Source: Thiobacillus sp. UBA2597
GTDB taxonomy: Bacteria > Pseudomonadota > Gammaproteobacteria > Burkholderiales > Thiobacillaceae
Direction of reading: 5' to 3'
DNA length: 10,888 bases
NCBI GenBank assembly: GCA_002339725.1
Contig: DDKN01000009.1
Coordinates: 22,697 to 33,584, forward strand
How positions within the stretch are numbered: the first letter of the stretch is position 1; each line of letters starts with the position of its first letter. This document shows positions 1 to 7,648 of this stretch, one piece after another. The position numbers and the translations under genes were made by a program. The notes beneath the pieces were generated by a model. It did no database searches. It worked only from the letters and a program-made list of their open reading frames with translations, and was not told the origin of the DNA.

Positions 1-130
1 GAATCTGAATAACATCGGTATCTCCAAAAAGTTTTCCAGCCCGATCGGCGCAAGGTCGGGACAGGATGACTCATCCTTGCCGGCAATTGAAAACTCGCAA
101 GCTTGGCATTGGGTCGCGGCAACCCCCGGA
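1..130. other. Non-coding tail with stacked palindromes; possible terminal CRISPR repeat or terminator
   Basis: I see no gene in this stretch, which lies just past the stop of the last operon gene. It holds three symmetrical elements in a row. A stem pairs 40-46 with 54-60; read from the plus strand it is 7 bp with one G-U pair, and read from the minus strand that pair becomes an A-C mismatch. A perfect 7+7 inverted repeat with a single central base lies at 63-77. A perfect 10-bp palindrome lies at 77-86. Bases 1-30 are clearly more AT-rich than everything to the right. A GTTTT start at 31, an internal stem and a GGGAC end near 62 resemble a CRISPR repeat, with 1-30 as a partial spacer. One copy cannot prove this. 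A weak terminator for the leftward operon is the alternative, with a T5 run on the minus strand (30-26) after the stem. Confidence 0.35.
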
Positions 131-1273
131 TCAGACGGATGCAACCCAGGTGGCAAGCGCGAGCTCGAGGTTGTTCAGGGTCGCCCCGGCCAGGATGCGG
201 ATGCCGTTGTCCTCGGCCCGGGCAGCGTCTGACGGCCCTGGTTGCGTGCCCCAGGTGAGCAGAGCGGCGCGTGCCGCCAGGCCGCCGCTTTTGCGGACGG
301 ATTCCAGGGTGTAGATGAAGTCCGCGATGCCTTTGTTCTTCTTCCTGTCCCGGGCAGGGCCCTGCGGCTTGAGCGCCTTGCATTCGATCAGATAGAGGCG
401 GTTGTCGCGCACGAAGGCCACATCGATCTCGTTCTTGACGTCGGGATGGCTGGCCGACGCCAGCCTCAGGCCGTGGCAGGTATCACGGACGCCCAGTTTC
501 GGCGGCAGTTCATGGATCACGTGCCAGGTGTGTTGTTCGAGCCAGGCACCCGCGAGCAGGGCGGCATCGCTCTTGGCGCAGAGCCAGCTCTTGCCCTGCT
601 GGCGCACGAATCCCATGCGCTGCAAGGTGTCCAGCAGGGCGCGATGACGTTTGTCGAAGGGGGCGCCGTCCTTCGGGCGAATCTCCTTCATCTCGTCCGC
701 GCCGAAATAGCCCAGCTCGGTCAGGGCCGCAGCCTTCTGCTGGTCGGGATCGTCCATCAGCAGGGCGGCCAGCGCGGGGACGCGCGGGTCGATTCGGGTC
801 CGTTTGTCCACGATTTCCTGGCCGTGCGCGGTCAGCAGATCGTCGAGCGAAAGCACGGTGGCCAGCGGGATATGCGCATCCCCGGCGGGTTCCAGCCATT
901 GCAGGCGGTTGTCGCGCTCGACATAGAAGGCCGGCCGGCCGGCCTCGGCAAAGGCACGGAAGGCGGCCAGCGTCATGGTCTTCTTGCCGCCCGTGGCGTT
1001 CAGCGCGGCGTCAGGGTGGCGGGTGACGATGGCGCGAAAGTCCGCCAACATGGCGGCGAAGTCGTCCGGCGCCGTCAGGCGCACGGTTTCATGCGGCAGG
1101 CCATGCCGGTCGAGCACGCGGCCCAGCCAGGCCGCGCGCTGGGCCATGCTGTCGTTGCTCACCACCAGCACGACACGTGCCGGGCGGTAACGCGCATCCA
1201 GCGCGGGCGTCAGATTGGGAATGGCCTGTTCGGAAACCAGGCAGACCAGGGTGTCGTAGGCAGGGCGGCTCAT
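131..1273 (-). CDS. can2: Can2/Card1-type CARF-PD-(D/E)xK nuclease (DUF1887 family)
   Basis: This is a 380-aa cOA-activated nuclease of the kind that cuts nucleic acid once a type III complex signals infection. The N-terminal half is a CARF (Rossmann-like) sensor: hydrophobic strand VVLVVSND at about 34-41, and the ligand-loop motif NATGGKKTM at 92-100. A linker and winged-helix-like region follows (about 160-235). The C-terminal PD-(D/E)xK nuclease shows GAWLEQ (242-247), NEIDV (281-285, D284) and LIECKA (295-300, E297 and K299), the expected acidic-acidic-lysine core. Characterised relatives (Card1, Can2) respond to cyclic tetra-adenylate and cleave single-stranded DNA and/or RNA; ligand and substrate here are inferred. 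It is the last gene, 41 bases after csx16. I chose ATG 1273, which sits just before the first CARF strand; a TTG at 1288 would add five residues. Neither start has a good ribosome binding site. No key residue is missing. Confidence 0.9.
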   Translation of the reverse strand: MSRPAYDTLVCLVSEQAIPNLTPALDARYRPARVVLVVSNDSMAQRAAWLGRVLDRHGLPHETVRLTAPDDFAAMLADFRAIVTRHPDAALNATGGKKTMTLAAFRAFAEAGRPAFYVERDNRLQWLEPAGDAHIPLATVLSLDDLLTAHGQEIVDKRTRIDPRVPALAALLMDDPDQQKAAALTELGYFGADEMKEIRPKDGAPFDKRHRALLDTLQRMGFVRQQGKSWLCAKSDAALLAGAWLEQHTWHVIHELPPKLGVRDTCHGLRLASASHPDVKNEIDVAFVRDNRLYLIECKALKPQGPARDRKKNKGIADFIYTLESVRKSGGLAARAALLTWGTQPGPSDAARAEDNGIRILAGATLNNLELALATWVASV

Positions 1274-1314
1274 TGGGCTTGCATGCAAACGGCTGGCTCA
1301 AGCGAGGCTGCACA

Positions 1315-1617
1315 TCAGGCTTCCCCGGGGCAGCGTCGAATGCAGAACTCCTCCAGTCTGGCCTTGCAGGCACGCATTTCCTCGGCGCTCAGTTCCCTGC
1401 CCCTGAGCGCCTGCGGCAGATCGAGGCTCAGATGAAAATAGCGGCCGCCGCGCTCGCACACCTCGGCCGCCATCTGCACCGGCAGCGAGCCGATCACGAT
1501 GTCGCCCGGCTGAACATCTCCGGTATCCAGGTGCTCGACCTGCCTGTCCACGTGCAGGCCTTCCTGCCCGGCCCATGCCAGGGCGCCCCGATGCCGGCTG
1601 ACGAACCAGGTGGTCAT
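1315..1617 (-). CDS. csx16: Csx16 family CRISPR accessory protein (TIGR02620/VVA1548), candidate ring nuclease
   Basis: This 100-aa protein is full length for the Csx16 family. Recognisable family blocks are TWFVSRHRGALAWA (3-16), VEHLD (27-31), GDIVIGSLPVQMAAEVC (38-54), RYFHLSLDLP (59-68) and RGRELSAEEM (72-81). Csx16 occurs only with type III CRISPR loci. It has been proposed to be a ring nuclease that linearises cyclic oligoadenylate and turns the response off; I have this from general knowledge and it is not provable from sequence. Its ATG overlaps the stop of the large cas7 gene by four bases (ATGA), so translation is coupled to the effector complex. A weak CAGG precedes the start. Its place directly before a cOA-activated nuclease fits an antidote or modulator role. 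No signal peptide or membrane segment is seen. Confidence 0.9.
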   Translation of the reverse strand: MTTWFVSRHRGALAWAGQEGLHVDRQVEHLDTGDVQPGDIVIGSLPVQMAAEVCERGGRYFHLSLDLPQALRGRELSAEEMRACKARLEEFCIRRCPGEA

Positions 1618-3668
1618 GACCTGTTGAGCTGGGGTCTCAGAGCAGCAAGCTTTTCGGCCATGACGCCCTGTGGTTCGGCCGGGCCGGCCTTGTGCTTGTT
1701 CGTGCTCGTGCCGGCCGGGTTGGAGGCGACATACGGCGCAAGCACCAGCCCATTTTTTTTCGCATCAACGAATTCATTGGTGGTGCTTTTTTCGCCTTTT
1801 TTATTTTCGCACGGCTTGGACAGCTTCATGTGTTCGAGTTTGCCGGCGAAGCCGGATGCCGCCTTGGGGTCGGCCATGGACAGAAGCTGGGTGAGTGGCT
1901 CCGATTGGCGCCAGGATGCGAGCCCGCGTGCGCGGCAGGCGTCTTCCACCCATTGTTCGAACCGCCTCATGCAGTCCTGCCAATCCGGCACGCCGGCGGC
2001 GGGATCGTTCGCCACCAGTTGCGCATGGGTGATGCGCAGGCTGACCTGGCCGAAGCCGAAGGGCTTGCCCATGCCCAGACCATGACGCAGCGATTCGTTG
2101 CCGCCCCAGGTGATGGCCCAGGCCAGGGCACCCAGCTCCGCCGGGCGCAGGTTGTGCACCTGAATGCGGCCCCTGAAGCGGCAGGGCGCCTTCAGCGCAT
2201 GCAGCTCGACCTGGATCTTTTTGTTGTTGGCCTCGGCGCCAAGGGCCTGAACTTCATGCTTCGGCCGGGCCGGATAGCGCTTCCAGCCGCGGATCTCGGG
2301 CTCCGGCATGTCTTTCACCTGCATGTAGGTGGCGTACTGGTTGCCGTCAAGCTGCCAGCCGCCTTTGGCGTTGGGTTGGGCAGCCTGTTTCAGGTAGTTC
2401 GGGAAATAACTCGCCTTCGGCCCGTTCAGCACGGTCGGCTGGCTTTGGTGCAAGGCCGGCGTGCCCTCGGCGATGCACAGGCCCACCGAGACCCGCCCCT
2501 TGAGCGCATCGTCCGGCTGCGCGCCGAGCGCGCCGAACAGCAGGTCCGGCAGATCGAAGCGCGCCGCCGGGATCGCCGCTTCGCGGTGGTCTTCACCGGT
2601 ATGGCCGATCAGATCCACCACGCTGTAATCGCCCGCCAGCTTGGGCAGGTAGGCCAGGCCGATGTGCAGTTTGCCATGGCGCTGGAGGTAGAACACCGGC
2701 ACTTCCTCGCCCTGGAAATAACGATTCCGCCAGTAGCCCGGCCATGACATGCTCGCTTGGTTATCCGCATCGCCGTGCACGAACAGAAAGTCGCGCCAGG
2801 CCTCGTCGGAAACCGGGAAGGCCTCGGTTGGCCTTGGCGCATAGAAAACGAAATCGAGGTATTTCTTGTTGTCGATCTGCCCGGTAAAGACGGGCTGTCC
2901 CGTCATGCCGCCCTGGTCGTTCGGCACCGCGTGCTGGCCACGAAGGTCAAAGCGGAAGGCGGGCTTCTGCGCCGTCAGTTGTTGCCAGCGCGCATATTTC
3001 CGGGCGACGGTTTTGTGCTGGCGCACATCGAAGATCGGCGCATCAATCCCCAGCCATGCCTCCAGATCGCGGTGCGACAGGCGTGCCATCTCGCAGGGCG
3101 TGATCTGTGCCTGACCATTGCCACTGAGTCGCATGAATCCCGTCCTGACCTGGCCGTGTACTGCGTCGGTATAGCTTTTTTGCACATATTTTCCGCTGAT
3201 GTCGCGCAGGCCATAGCGCGTGTCGTCCACCTGGCGCATGCGGCCAAAGGCGGCGATCTCCAGCACGTTGCGCAACATGCCCTTGAGCGCCGAGCCGGGA
3301 ATGGCATAGCGCCCGTCGGGCAGTCGGAACGGGTGCACCTCGCCGGGGGCCCGGTCGCTGGCTTTCACCTGCCGGCCGCCCAGGAGCAGCGGGCTGTGCG
3401 TCGTCAGCTCGATTTCCAGCGTGCCGCACAGGCCATCCCGGAAGGGGTGATCCTGCGAGACCTGCGCCGCCCAGTCGGGCACGATCACATGCTCGGACAG
3501 CGGCACGAAGTTGTAGGGCGCATTGATCCGGTTGAGTTCTCCGCAAGGGGGCAGATTGCCCTGCGAACGCGGCGCCGCACCTGCCTGGCCCTGGCGGCCC
3601 TGTGGCTTTGCGTCCGGCCGCTTGTCATCGCGTGCGTGAGGGTGTTTGGGCTTGTTCTGTTCGGCCAT
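1614..3668 (-). CDS. cas7: Large RAMP, Cas7 with insertion (TIGR03986 family), type III-D effector subunit
   Basis: A 684-aa Cas7-fold RAMP subunit of the crRNA-guided complex. Residues 1-48 are proline-, lysine- and glycine-rich and look disordered. The family signature follows: APYNFVPL (50-57) and VSQDHPFRDG (70-79). The RAMP motif AIPGSALKGMLRN is at 122-134 and the glycine-rich loop HGLGMGKPFGFGQ at 529-541. These two motifs are about 405 residues apart, against 135-145 in the other Cas7 domains of this operon, so an insertion of roughly 260 residues sits between them. This matches the Cas7-insertion subunit described in type III-D variants. The C-terminus (541-684) is helical, then lysine-rich (617-661), and there its DNA carries A6, A6 and A8 runs. 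ATG 3668 is chosen because GGGAGG lies seven bases upstream. ATG 3674, overlapping the csx19 stop as ATGA, is the alternative (+2 aa). No catalytic aspartate is assigned with confidence. Confidence 0.88.
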   Translation of the reverse strand: MAEQNKPKHPHARDDKRPDAKPQGRQGQAGAAPRSQGNLPPCGELNRINAPYNFVPLSEHVIVPDWAAQVSQDHPFRDGLCGTLEIELTTHSPLLLGGRQVKASDRAPGEVHPFRLPDGRYAIPGSALKGMLRNVLEIAAFGRMRQVDDTRYGLRDISGKYVQKSYTDAVHGQVRTGFMRLSGNGQAQITPCEMARLSHRDLEAWLGIDAPIFDVRQHKTVARKYARWQQLTAQKPAFRFDLRGQHAVPNDQGGMTGQPVFTGQIDNKKYLDFVFYAPRPTEAFPVSDEAWRDFLFVHGDADNQASMSWPGYWRNRYFQGEEVPVFYLQRHGKLHIGLAYLPKLAGDYSVVDLIGHTGEDHREAAIPAARFDLPDLLFGALGAQPDDALKGRVSVGLCIAEGTPALHQSQPTVLNGPKASYFPNYLKQAAQPNAKGGWQLDGNQYATYMQVKDMPEPEIRGWKRYPARPKHEVQALGAEANNKKIQVELHALKAPCRFRGRIQVHNLRPAELGALAWAITWGGNESLRHGLGMGKPFGFGQVSLRITHAQLVANDPAAGVPDWQDCMRRFEQWVEDACRARGLASWRQSEPLTQLLSMADPKAASGFAGKLEHMKLSKPCENKKGEKSTTNEFVDAKKNGLVLAPYVASNPAGTSTNKHKAGPAEPQGVMAEKLAALRPQLNRS

Positions 3669-3670
3669 GT

Positions 3671-4165
3671 TCATGCCTCCCGTGCCAGAAAGCCGGCAAA
3701 GCGCGCCGTCACCTGGCGCATGCCGAGTGCTGCATCCGCCTGCCAATAGCGGATGTAATGCAGGTCGCCCGGCGCGGCGCCGGCGCCGAGCAGGCGCAAA
3801 TCCTCGGCCAGGCAGGGTTCGCCTTCGGTTTCCGAGTCACGCATTTCGATGACGAGCCAGCGGCCCATGCCATCGCGCCGCACATGCAGGGAAGCGTCTT
3901 GCCGGGCCGCCTCGGCCTCCAGCAGCGCGCCCGCTTCAGGGCCAGGCGTGGGCAATGTGCCATCCTCGAAGGCCAGCACCCGGGACTGGTATTGCAGCCA
4001 GCCGCTGGCCGGCGTGAAGGCGGCCAGCCGCGCCAAGGCCTCCTGCCAGCTGTCGCAGGTCTGCACCCTGCGCACCAGGCGCTCCAGGCGCATGGGCGGC
4101 AGGTCGTGGCGGCGCGCCACCTGGCCGTAATCGTCGAGCAACTGCCGCAACGTCAGCGCTTCCAT
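3671..4165 (-). CDS. csx19: Small Csx19-like subunit of type III-D complex
   Basis: A 164-aa protein lying between Cas7-2x and Cas7-insertion, the place where Csx19 (TIGR03984) is found in type III-D loci. The C-terminal half is the reason for the call: a hydrophobic strand GRWLVIEM (101-108), EDLRLLGAG (121-129), then HYIRYWQADAALGMRQVTARF (136-156), which resembles the 'E-x-LLWG ... reY-x-D-x-tG ... R-L' pattern I remember for Csx19. The N-terminal 50 residues are a charged helical segment I do not recognise. Csx19 is a structural component in the Synechocystis III-Dv complex; its exact role is inferred here. The start ATG 4165 has GAGGGGGA seven bases upstream and overlaps the end of the preceding gene by 13 bases. 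No catalytic motif or membrane segment is seen. If it is not Csx19, it is an uncharacterised small subunit in the same position. Confidence 0.6.
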   Translation of the reverse strand: MEALTLRQLLDDYGQVARRHDLPPMRLERLVRRVQTCDSWQEALARLAAFTPASGWLQYQSRVLAFEDGTLPTPGPEAGALLEAEAARQDASLHVRRDGMGRWLVIEMRDSETEGEPCLAEDLRLLGAGAAPGDLHYIRYWQADAALGMRQVTARFAGFLAREA

Positions 4166-5541
4166 TGATATTCCCCCTCGAATTGGCCGTAGCCCTTGCT
4201 CGAGCCCGCGCCGAGCGCGAGCCGGCCCTGGCAGAGATCCTCGATGGCCAGGCGCAGGGCCTCGCGTGAGCGGTCGTCGGCCAGTGCCTCGGCCGACAGG
4301 ATTTCGATGCGCGGCTCGATAAGGCCGCCGCCCCAGATCATCTCCTCCTGGAACAGCATGTGATCGCGCACGCCGCCGGTGAAACGGTCGATCACGCTGT
4401 GGCTGAGGGTCTGGGTTGCCGGTTCCGTTTGGTCCAGATAGAGGTCGTCCAGCACCAGCTGGCCGGCCCTGCCGCCGGCTTGGTCCTTGATGCTGCCGAA
4501 CAGTCCGGCGATGGCCTGGTCGTGTGCATCCTGCACCTCTTCGGCGACCGGCTCGCCGGCGAACCAGCCCAGCAGGCGGCGATGATGAAACGCGAAGCGA
4601 TGGGCCAGGGCACCCTTCACCGACGAGGCCGGCATGACCACCACCTTGTGTCGGATGCGCGCGTGGCCCGACTCCCACACCACGATCGGCTCGGTCTTGG
4701 GCAACAGGTCGGCCGGCTTCTCGCCCCGGGCCGAGAGCGGCTCGTCCCCCTGGCCAATGCGCCAGAAATCGCGGGGCTTGAGACGCAGCGTGATGACTTC
4801 AGCGGCCACGCCCCGCTCGATGTTTTCCACCGCTTGCAGCAGCGGCGAGGGTGCCAGGTCGCTGCCCAGGCCGGCCAGCGCCTGGCGACCGGATTCGGTG
4901 CGCAAATCCAGGCTGGCCGTGGCCAGCTGCCTGACCGCCATGGCCCCCAGGCCCGCCCGCGTGCCCCCGCCCAGTCGAAAGCGGGGCGAGGCCAGCAAGG
5001 CCAGCAGGGCCTGCCAGTCGGGGTCGTCCACCTGTTCGCTCCACAGGCTCAGTTCCACCGAGAAGCGGCAGCCGCGGGGCAGGATCGCCCGGTCGAACTT
5101 GCCGGTGTCCCGGGCCGCGCCGCGGTGGCCGATGCTCACCCGGTCGCGGAACAGCGGGCGCATGGCCAGTGCGCGCAGGAAGCCGAGCAGGGGGTCGTCG
5201 GTCAGGCGTTGCGCCGCCTCGCCCAGCAACAGGCCCTGCACCGGCTGCCCCTGGCTATCCTGGATGCTGCCCCAGCTGACCTGGACACGCGAGATGGCGC
5301 CGGCATTGCCATGCTGATAGCCGAACAGGCGCTCGGTCACTGCCTGGCCATGCCGGGCGTGGCAGGCGTGGCGCAGCACGCCGGCCAGGCTCGTGCCGGG
5401 CAGGGTGGGCAGGCCATTGGCGTCGAGCACCAGGGCGGTGTCGAACACGCCGTCGGGGCTGCCGGTGCTCACCGACAGCGGCGTAGCGGCCTCCAGGGTC
5501 AGACGCGCGACATGCAGCACGGGATGCTGTGCGGTACTCAT
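4153..5541 (-). CDS. cas7: Tandem Cas7 fusion (Cas7-2x), type III-D backbone subunit
   Basis: A 462-aa protein made of two Cas7/Csm3-like RAMP domains in series, so one chain supplies two backbone positions on the crRNA. Domain 1 (about 8-210) has LPTLPGTSLAGVLRH (44-58) and the glycine loop LGGGTRAGLGAM (190-201). Domain 2 (about 248-462) has VVMPASSVKGALAHR (301-315) and LGAGSSKGYGQF (443-454). The spacing between the two motifs is nearly equal in both halves (about 140 residues). D34 lies 13 residues before the PG of domain 1, almost the spacing of the target-RNA-cutting D33 of Csm3, and D278 sits in an ADLLPKTEP context in domain 2. Both are candidate catalytic aspartates (inference by alignment in my head). 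The ATG overlaps the csx10 stop by four bases (ATGA) and has AAGGAGG upstream. It is a counterpart of Cas7-2x in type III-Dv systems. Confidence 0.88.
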   Translation of the reverse strand: MSTAQHPVLHVARLTLEAATPLSVSTGSPDGVFDTALVLDANGLPTLPGTSLAGVLRHACHARHGQAVTERLFGYQHGNAGAISRVQVSWGSIQDSQGQPVQGLLLGEAAQRLTDDPLLGFLRALAMRPLFRDRVSIGHRGAARDTGKFDRAILPRGCRFSVELSLWSEQVDDPDWQALLALLASPRFRLGGGTRAGLGAMAVRQLATASLDLRTESGRQALAGLGSDLAPSPLLQAVENIERGVAAEVITLRLKPRDFWRIGQGDEPLSARGEKPADLLPKTEPIVVWESGHARIRHKVVVMPASSVKGALAHRFAFHHRRLLGWFAGEPVAEEVQDAHDQAIAGLFGSIKDQAGGRAGQLVLDDLYLDQTEPATQTLSHSVIDRFTGGVRDHMLFQEEMIWGGGLIEPRIEILSAEALADDRSREALRLAIEDLCQGRLALGAGSSKGYGQFEGEYQWKR

Positions 5542-7067
5542 CGTTGGGCCTCCTTCCTGTCCTGCCGGCGCTCGCGCAGGAACGACTGGGCGCGCCGGGC
5601 CAGTTCCGCCACGAAGCGCGGATCGCTGCCCGGCTTCACTTCATGCTTCAGCCAGTCGTAGAAGCGCTGGCGCACCGGCTGGCCATTCATCTCGCGCACG
5701 AAGTGATCGCTCCAGCCCGGCATCGAATCCTTGACCGCCGCCGACTCGCCTTCGAACAGACGCGCAGCGATCGATTCGCCCGGCCGCAGCGATTTGGCCA
5801 CGGCGAGCACCGTGCCCCACTGGCTCGCGCTGGGCCCCACCTCGACATGCGCCGGCCGGCCCATGCTGCGCCGGGCGCTGGCATAAAGTTCGTGCAGGCG
5901 GCTGGCAACCACCTGCGCCTGCTGGCTGAAGTCGCCGCGTTGCGCCGCTTCGTCCCGGCGCGCCTGCAGCCAGGCCAGCAGGGCGGGTCGTTCATTTGCG
6001 GGCGCGGGCGTCACTTCGCCGTTTTCCGGATAGGGCGCATCGAATCGGGGGTTGGCCGTCGCCAGCAGCGCGGGGTTGGCCCAGACCCGGCCGAGCCCCG
6101 CCTCGCGGTGCAGCCCCAGCCCCTGCGCCAGGCGCTGGGCATCGGCCTCGGAGAGCGGGGCATCGAATTCGAGCCGGATCACGCTGCCCTGGCGGATCAC
6201 CAGGCGCTCCATGTCCGGCAACCGGCGCGCCGCGTTGAACGGGGCATAGCGGCGAAAACGCAGGAACGATTGCTCCGGCCGCCAGCGCCCCTTGGGCAGT
6301 CCCAGCCATTCCGGGCGCGGCTCCAGCGTCGGCGTGCCCCAGCCGTCGGCCACGGCCAGATCGGACAGGCACCACAGGGTCAGTTCGGTCTGACCGGCCA
6401 CGGCGCCGGCGGCAAACTCCGGTGGCGCGACGATCGATGCCCGCGCCCGGCCGTATTCCGCCGAGCGCGAGCGGCCCAGCAGCAGCTCGCCGTCCAGGGC
6501 CGCGCGCACCTTGTCGAACAGCGCAGCGTCCACCGTGTCATCCGCCTCCACCCGGGCCAGCAGGGTCGTGCCGGTGGCCAGGGCCTCGTAACCGAAAAGC
6601 TGGGCCTCCAGGGCGCGCCCGGACTGCGGGTCGATCGCCGTCTTCATGCGCAGCAGCTTGACTGGCCGCACCACCCGGCCATCGCCCCGCACATAGCCCT
6701 CGCGCAATTGCCGCGGCTGCGCGTGGTCGGCAAACGCCCGCTCGTGCTGGAAATTGAGCAGGCGCTCGCCCAGAAGGCGCTGCCCGGCCATGGCGCGGTC
6801 GAGCTTGCGCGCATGCCAGCAGAAAGGCATGGGCGCGCACAGCCGCTCGCCCGTGGCGGGCAGGGCATTGCCGAACCGCACCTGGCCCGAATGGAAAACC
6901 ACATAGGCCGCCTCGGGGCCGAGCTGCGCATACAACCGGGCGGCCGCCGCGCCGAGCAGGGCGGCACCGGGCACATAGTCCAGGCTGGCGTGGCCGCCGG
7001 CCGAGGCCGGGCGCTCCGACAACACCACATCGTCGAGCAGCGTCAGTTGCAGGCCGAATGCCTTCAT
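5538..7067 (-). CDS. csx10: Csx10 family RAMP (Cas5-type, with helical C-terminal extension)
   Basis: A 509-aa RAMP, the marker subunit of type III-D. It is expected to cap the 5' end of the crRNA as the Cas5-type protein, next to Cas10. Domain 1 starts with a typical RAMP strand (5-11) and has SLDYVPGAALLGAAAARLY (28-46), then the characteristic Csx10 glycine loop LLLGRSRSAEYGRA (196-209). A second RAMP-like half follows (about 225-345) with GLHREAGLGRVWANPALL (318-335). From about 360 to 509 the protein is strongly helical and charged, with SASQWG at 413-418; this may be a fused Cas11-like small subunit, since no separate small-subunit gene exists. The start ATG 7067 is chosen because it overlaps the cas7 stop as ATGA and has AAGGAGG upstream. 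An in-frame upstream extension to 7172 has no such support. Confidence 0.88.
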   Translation of the reverse strand: MKAFGLQLTLLDDVVLSERPASAGGHASLDYVPGAALLGAAAARLYAQLGPEAAYVVFHSGQVRFGNALPATGERLCAPMPFCWHARKLDRAMAGQRLLGERLLNFQHERAFADHAQPRQLREGYVRGDGRVVRPVKLLRMKTAIDPQSGRALEAQLFGYEALATGTTLLARVEADDTVDAALFDKVRAALDGELLLGRSRSAEYGRARASIVAPPEFAAGAVAGQTELTLWCLSDLAVADGWGTPTLEPRPEWLGLPKGRWRPEQSFLRFRRYAPFNAARRLPDMERLVIRQGSVIRLEFDAPLSEADAQRLAQGLGLHREAGLGRVWANPALLATANPRFDAPYPENGEVTPAPANERPALLAWLQARRDEAAQRGDFSQQAQVVASRLHELYASARRSMGRPAHVEVGPSASQWGTVLAVAKSLRPGESIAARLFEGESAAVKDSMPGWSDHFVREMNGQPVRQRFYDWLKHEVKPGSDPRFVAELARRAQSFLRERRQDRKEAQR

Positions 7068-7648
7068 CGTGCGGCCTCCTTCAGGCTCAGGGTGGCGCGG
7101 CCGAAGCCCCGGCTGCGATGGCCGCCCACGGCGCGTATCAGTGGCAGGCAGCGGCGCAGGCGCTCGGGCCAATCCGGCGGCGCAGCGTCCTGCCCCGGCA
7201 GCAGCGAGATTTCGGCTTCCAGGGTGAGCGGGACCACGGCGCGCAGGCCGCGCAGGCTCTTGTCCAAGGCCACGCCGTGTTCGTTCATGGCCGTGGCGAA
7301 CAGGTCGCGATAGAGGCCCGCCACGAGGTCGCGGTCGGCGGCCAGGGCGCCGGCGATCGTCTCCGGCAGGGCGGCATCGCTCAGCCGGATCAGGCCGGGG
7401 CTCGAACCGGCCTCGTCACTGCGCCTGCCGAACATCTGAACCACGAAGTCGCCGTCGAGGCCGGGCCAACCCCAGGCAGCCGCCCGTTCCGCGGCATCGC
7501 GCAGCAGGCCCTTGAGGGAGCGGCCCGGCAGGGCCGGCAGGCCCCGGCTGTTCTCGTGGCTCAAGGCATCCAGATGAAAGCCGCTGCCGCGGCCGGTGCC
7601 GGGATGCCAATAACCGTGGATATCGACCACCAGGGTCCAGGTGCTCAT
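7064..7648 (-). CDS. cas7: Cas7/Csm3-like RAMP, single domain
   Basis: A compact 194-aa Cas7 backbone subunit of the type III effector. The RAMP motif LPALPGRSLKGLLRD lies at 38-52 and the glycine-rich loop GGHRSRGFGRA at 175-185, the normal spacing for a minimal Csm3-like protein. D27 (GFHLDALSH) lies 13 residues before the PG of the motif and lines up with the RNA-cleaving D33 of Csm3, so it is a candidate target-RNA nuclease site. The chosen ATG shares its A with the last base of the cas10 stop (TGATG) and has GGGAGG seven bases upstream; a GTG at 7651 is possible but too close to that site. The gene ends in a four-base overlap with csx10. In the III-Dv systems I know, this Cas7 is fused to the following Cas5-type gene; here the two are separate. 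Confidence 0.88.
   Translation of the reverse strand: MSTWTLVVDIHGYWHPGTGRGSGFHLDALSHENSRGLPALPGRSLKGLLRDAAERAAAWGWPGLDGDFVVQMFGRRSDEAGSSPGLIRLSDAALPETIAGALAADRDLVAGLYRDLFATAMNEHGVALDKSLRGLRAVVPLTLEAEISLLPGQDAAPPDWPERLRRCLPLIRAVGGHRSRGFGRATLSLKEAAR

Noticed and set aside
5538..7172. Longer csx10 start at 7172
   Set aside because: The extra N-terminal residues are unlike a RAMP strand and would overlap cas7 by over 100 bases; ATG 7067 has AAGGAGG and the ATGA coupling.
2757..7313. Other long plus-strand open frames (for example 2757-3749, 4360-5661, 5529-7313)
   Set aside because: All are shadows of the minus-strand RAMP genes, with no ribosome binding sites of note and no recognisable domains.
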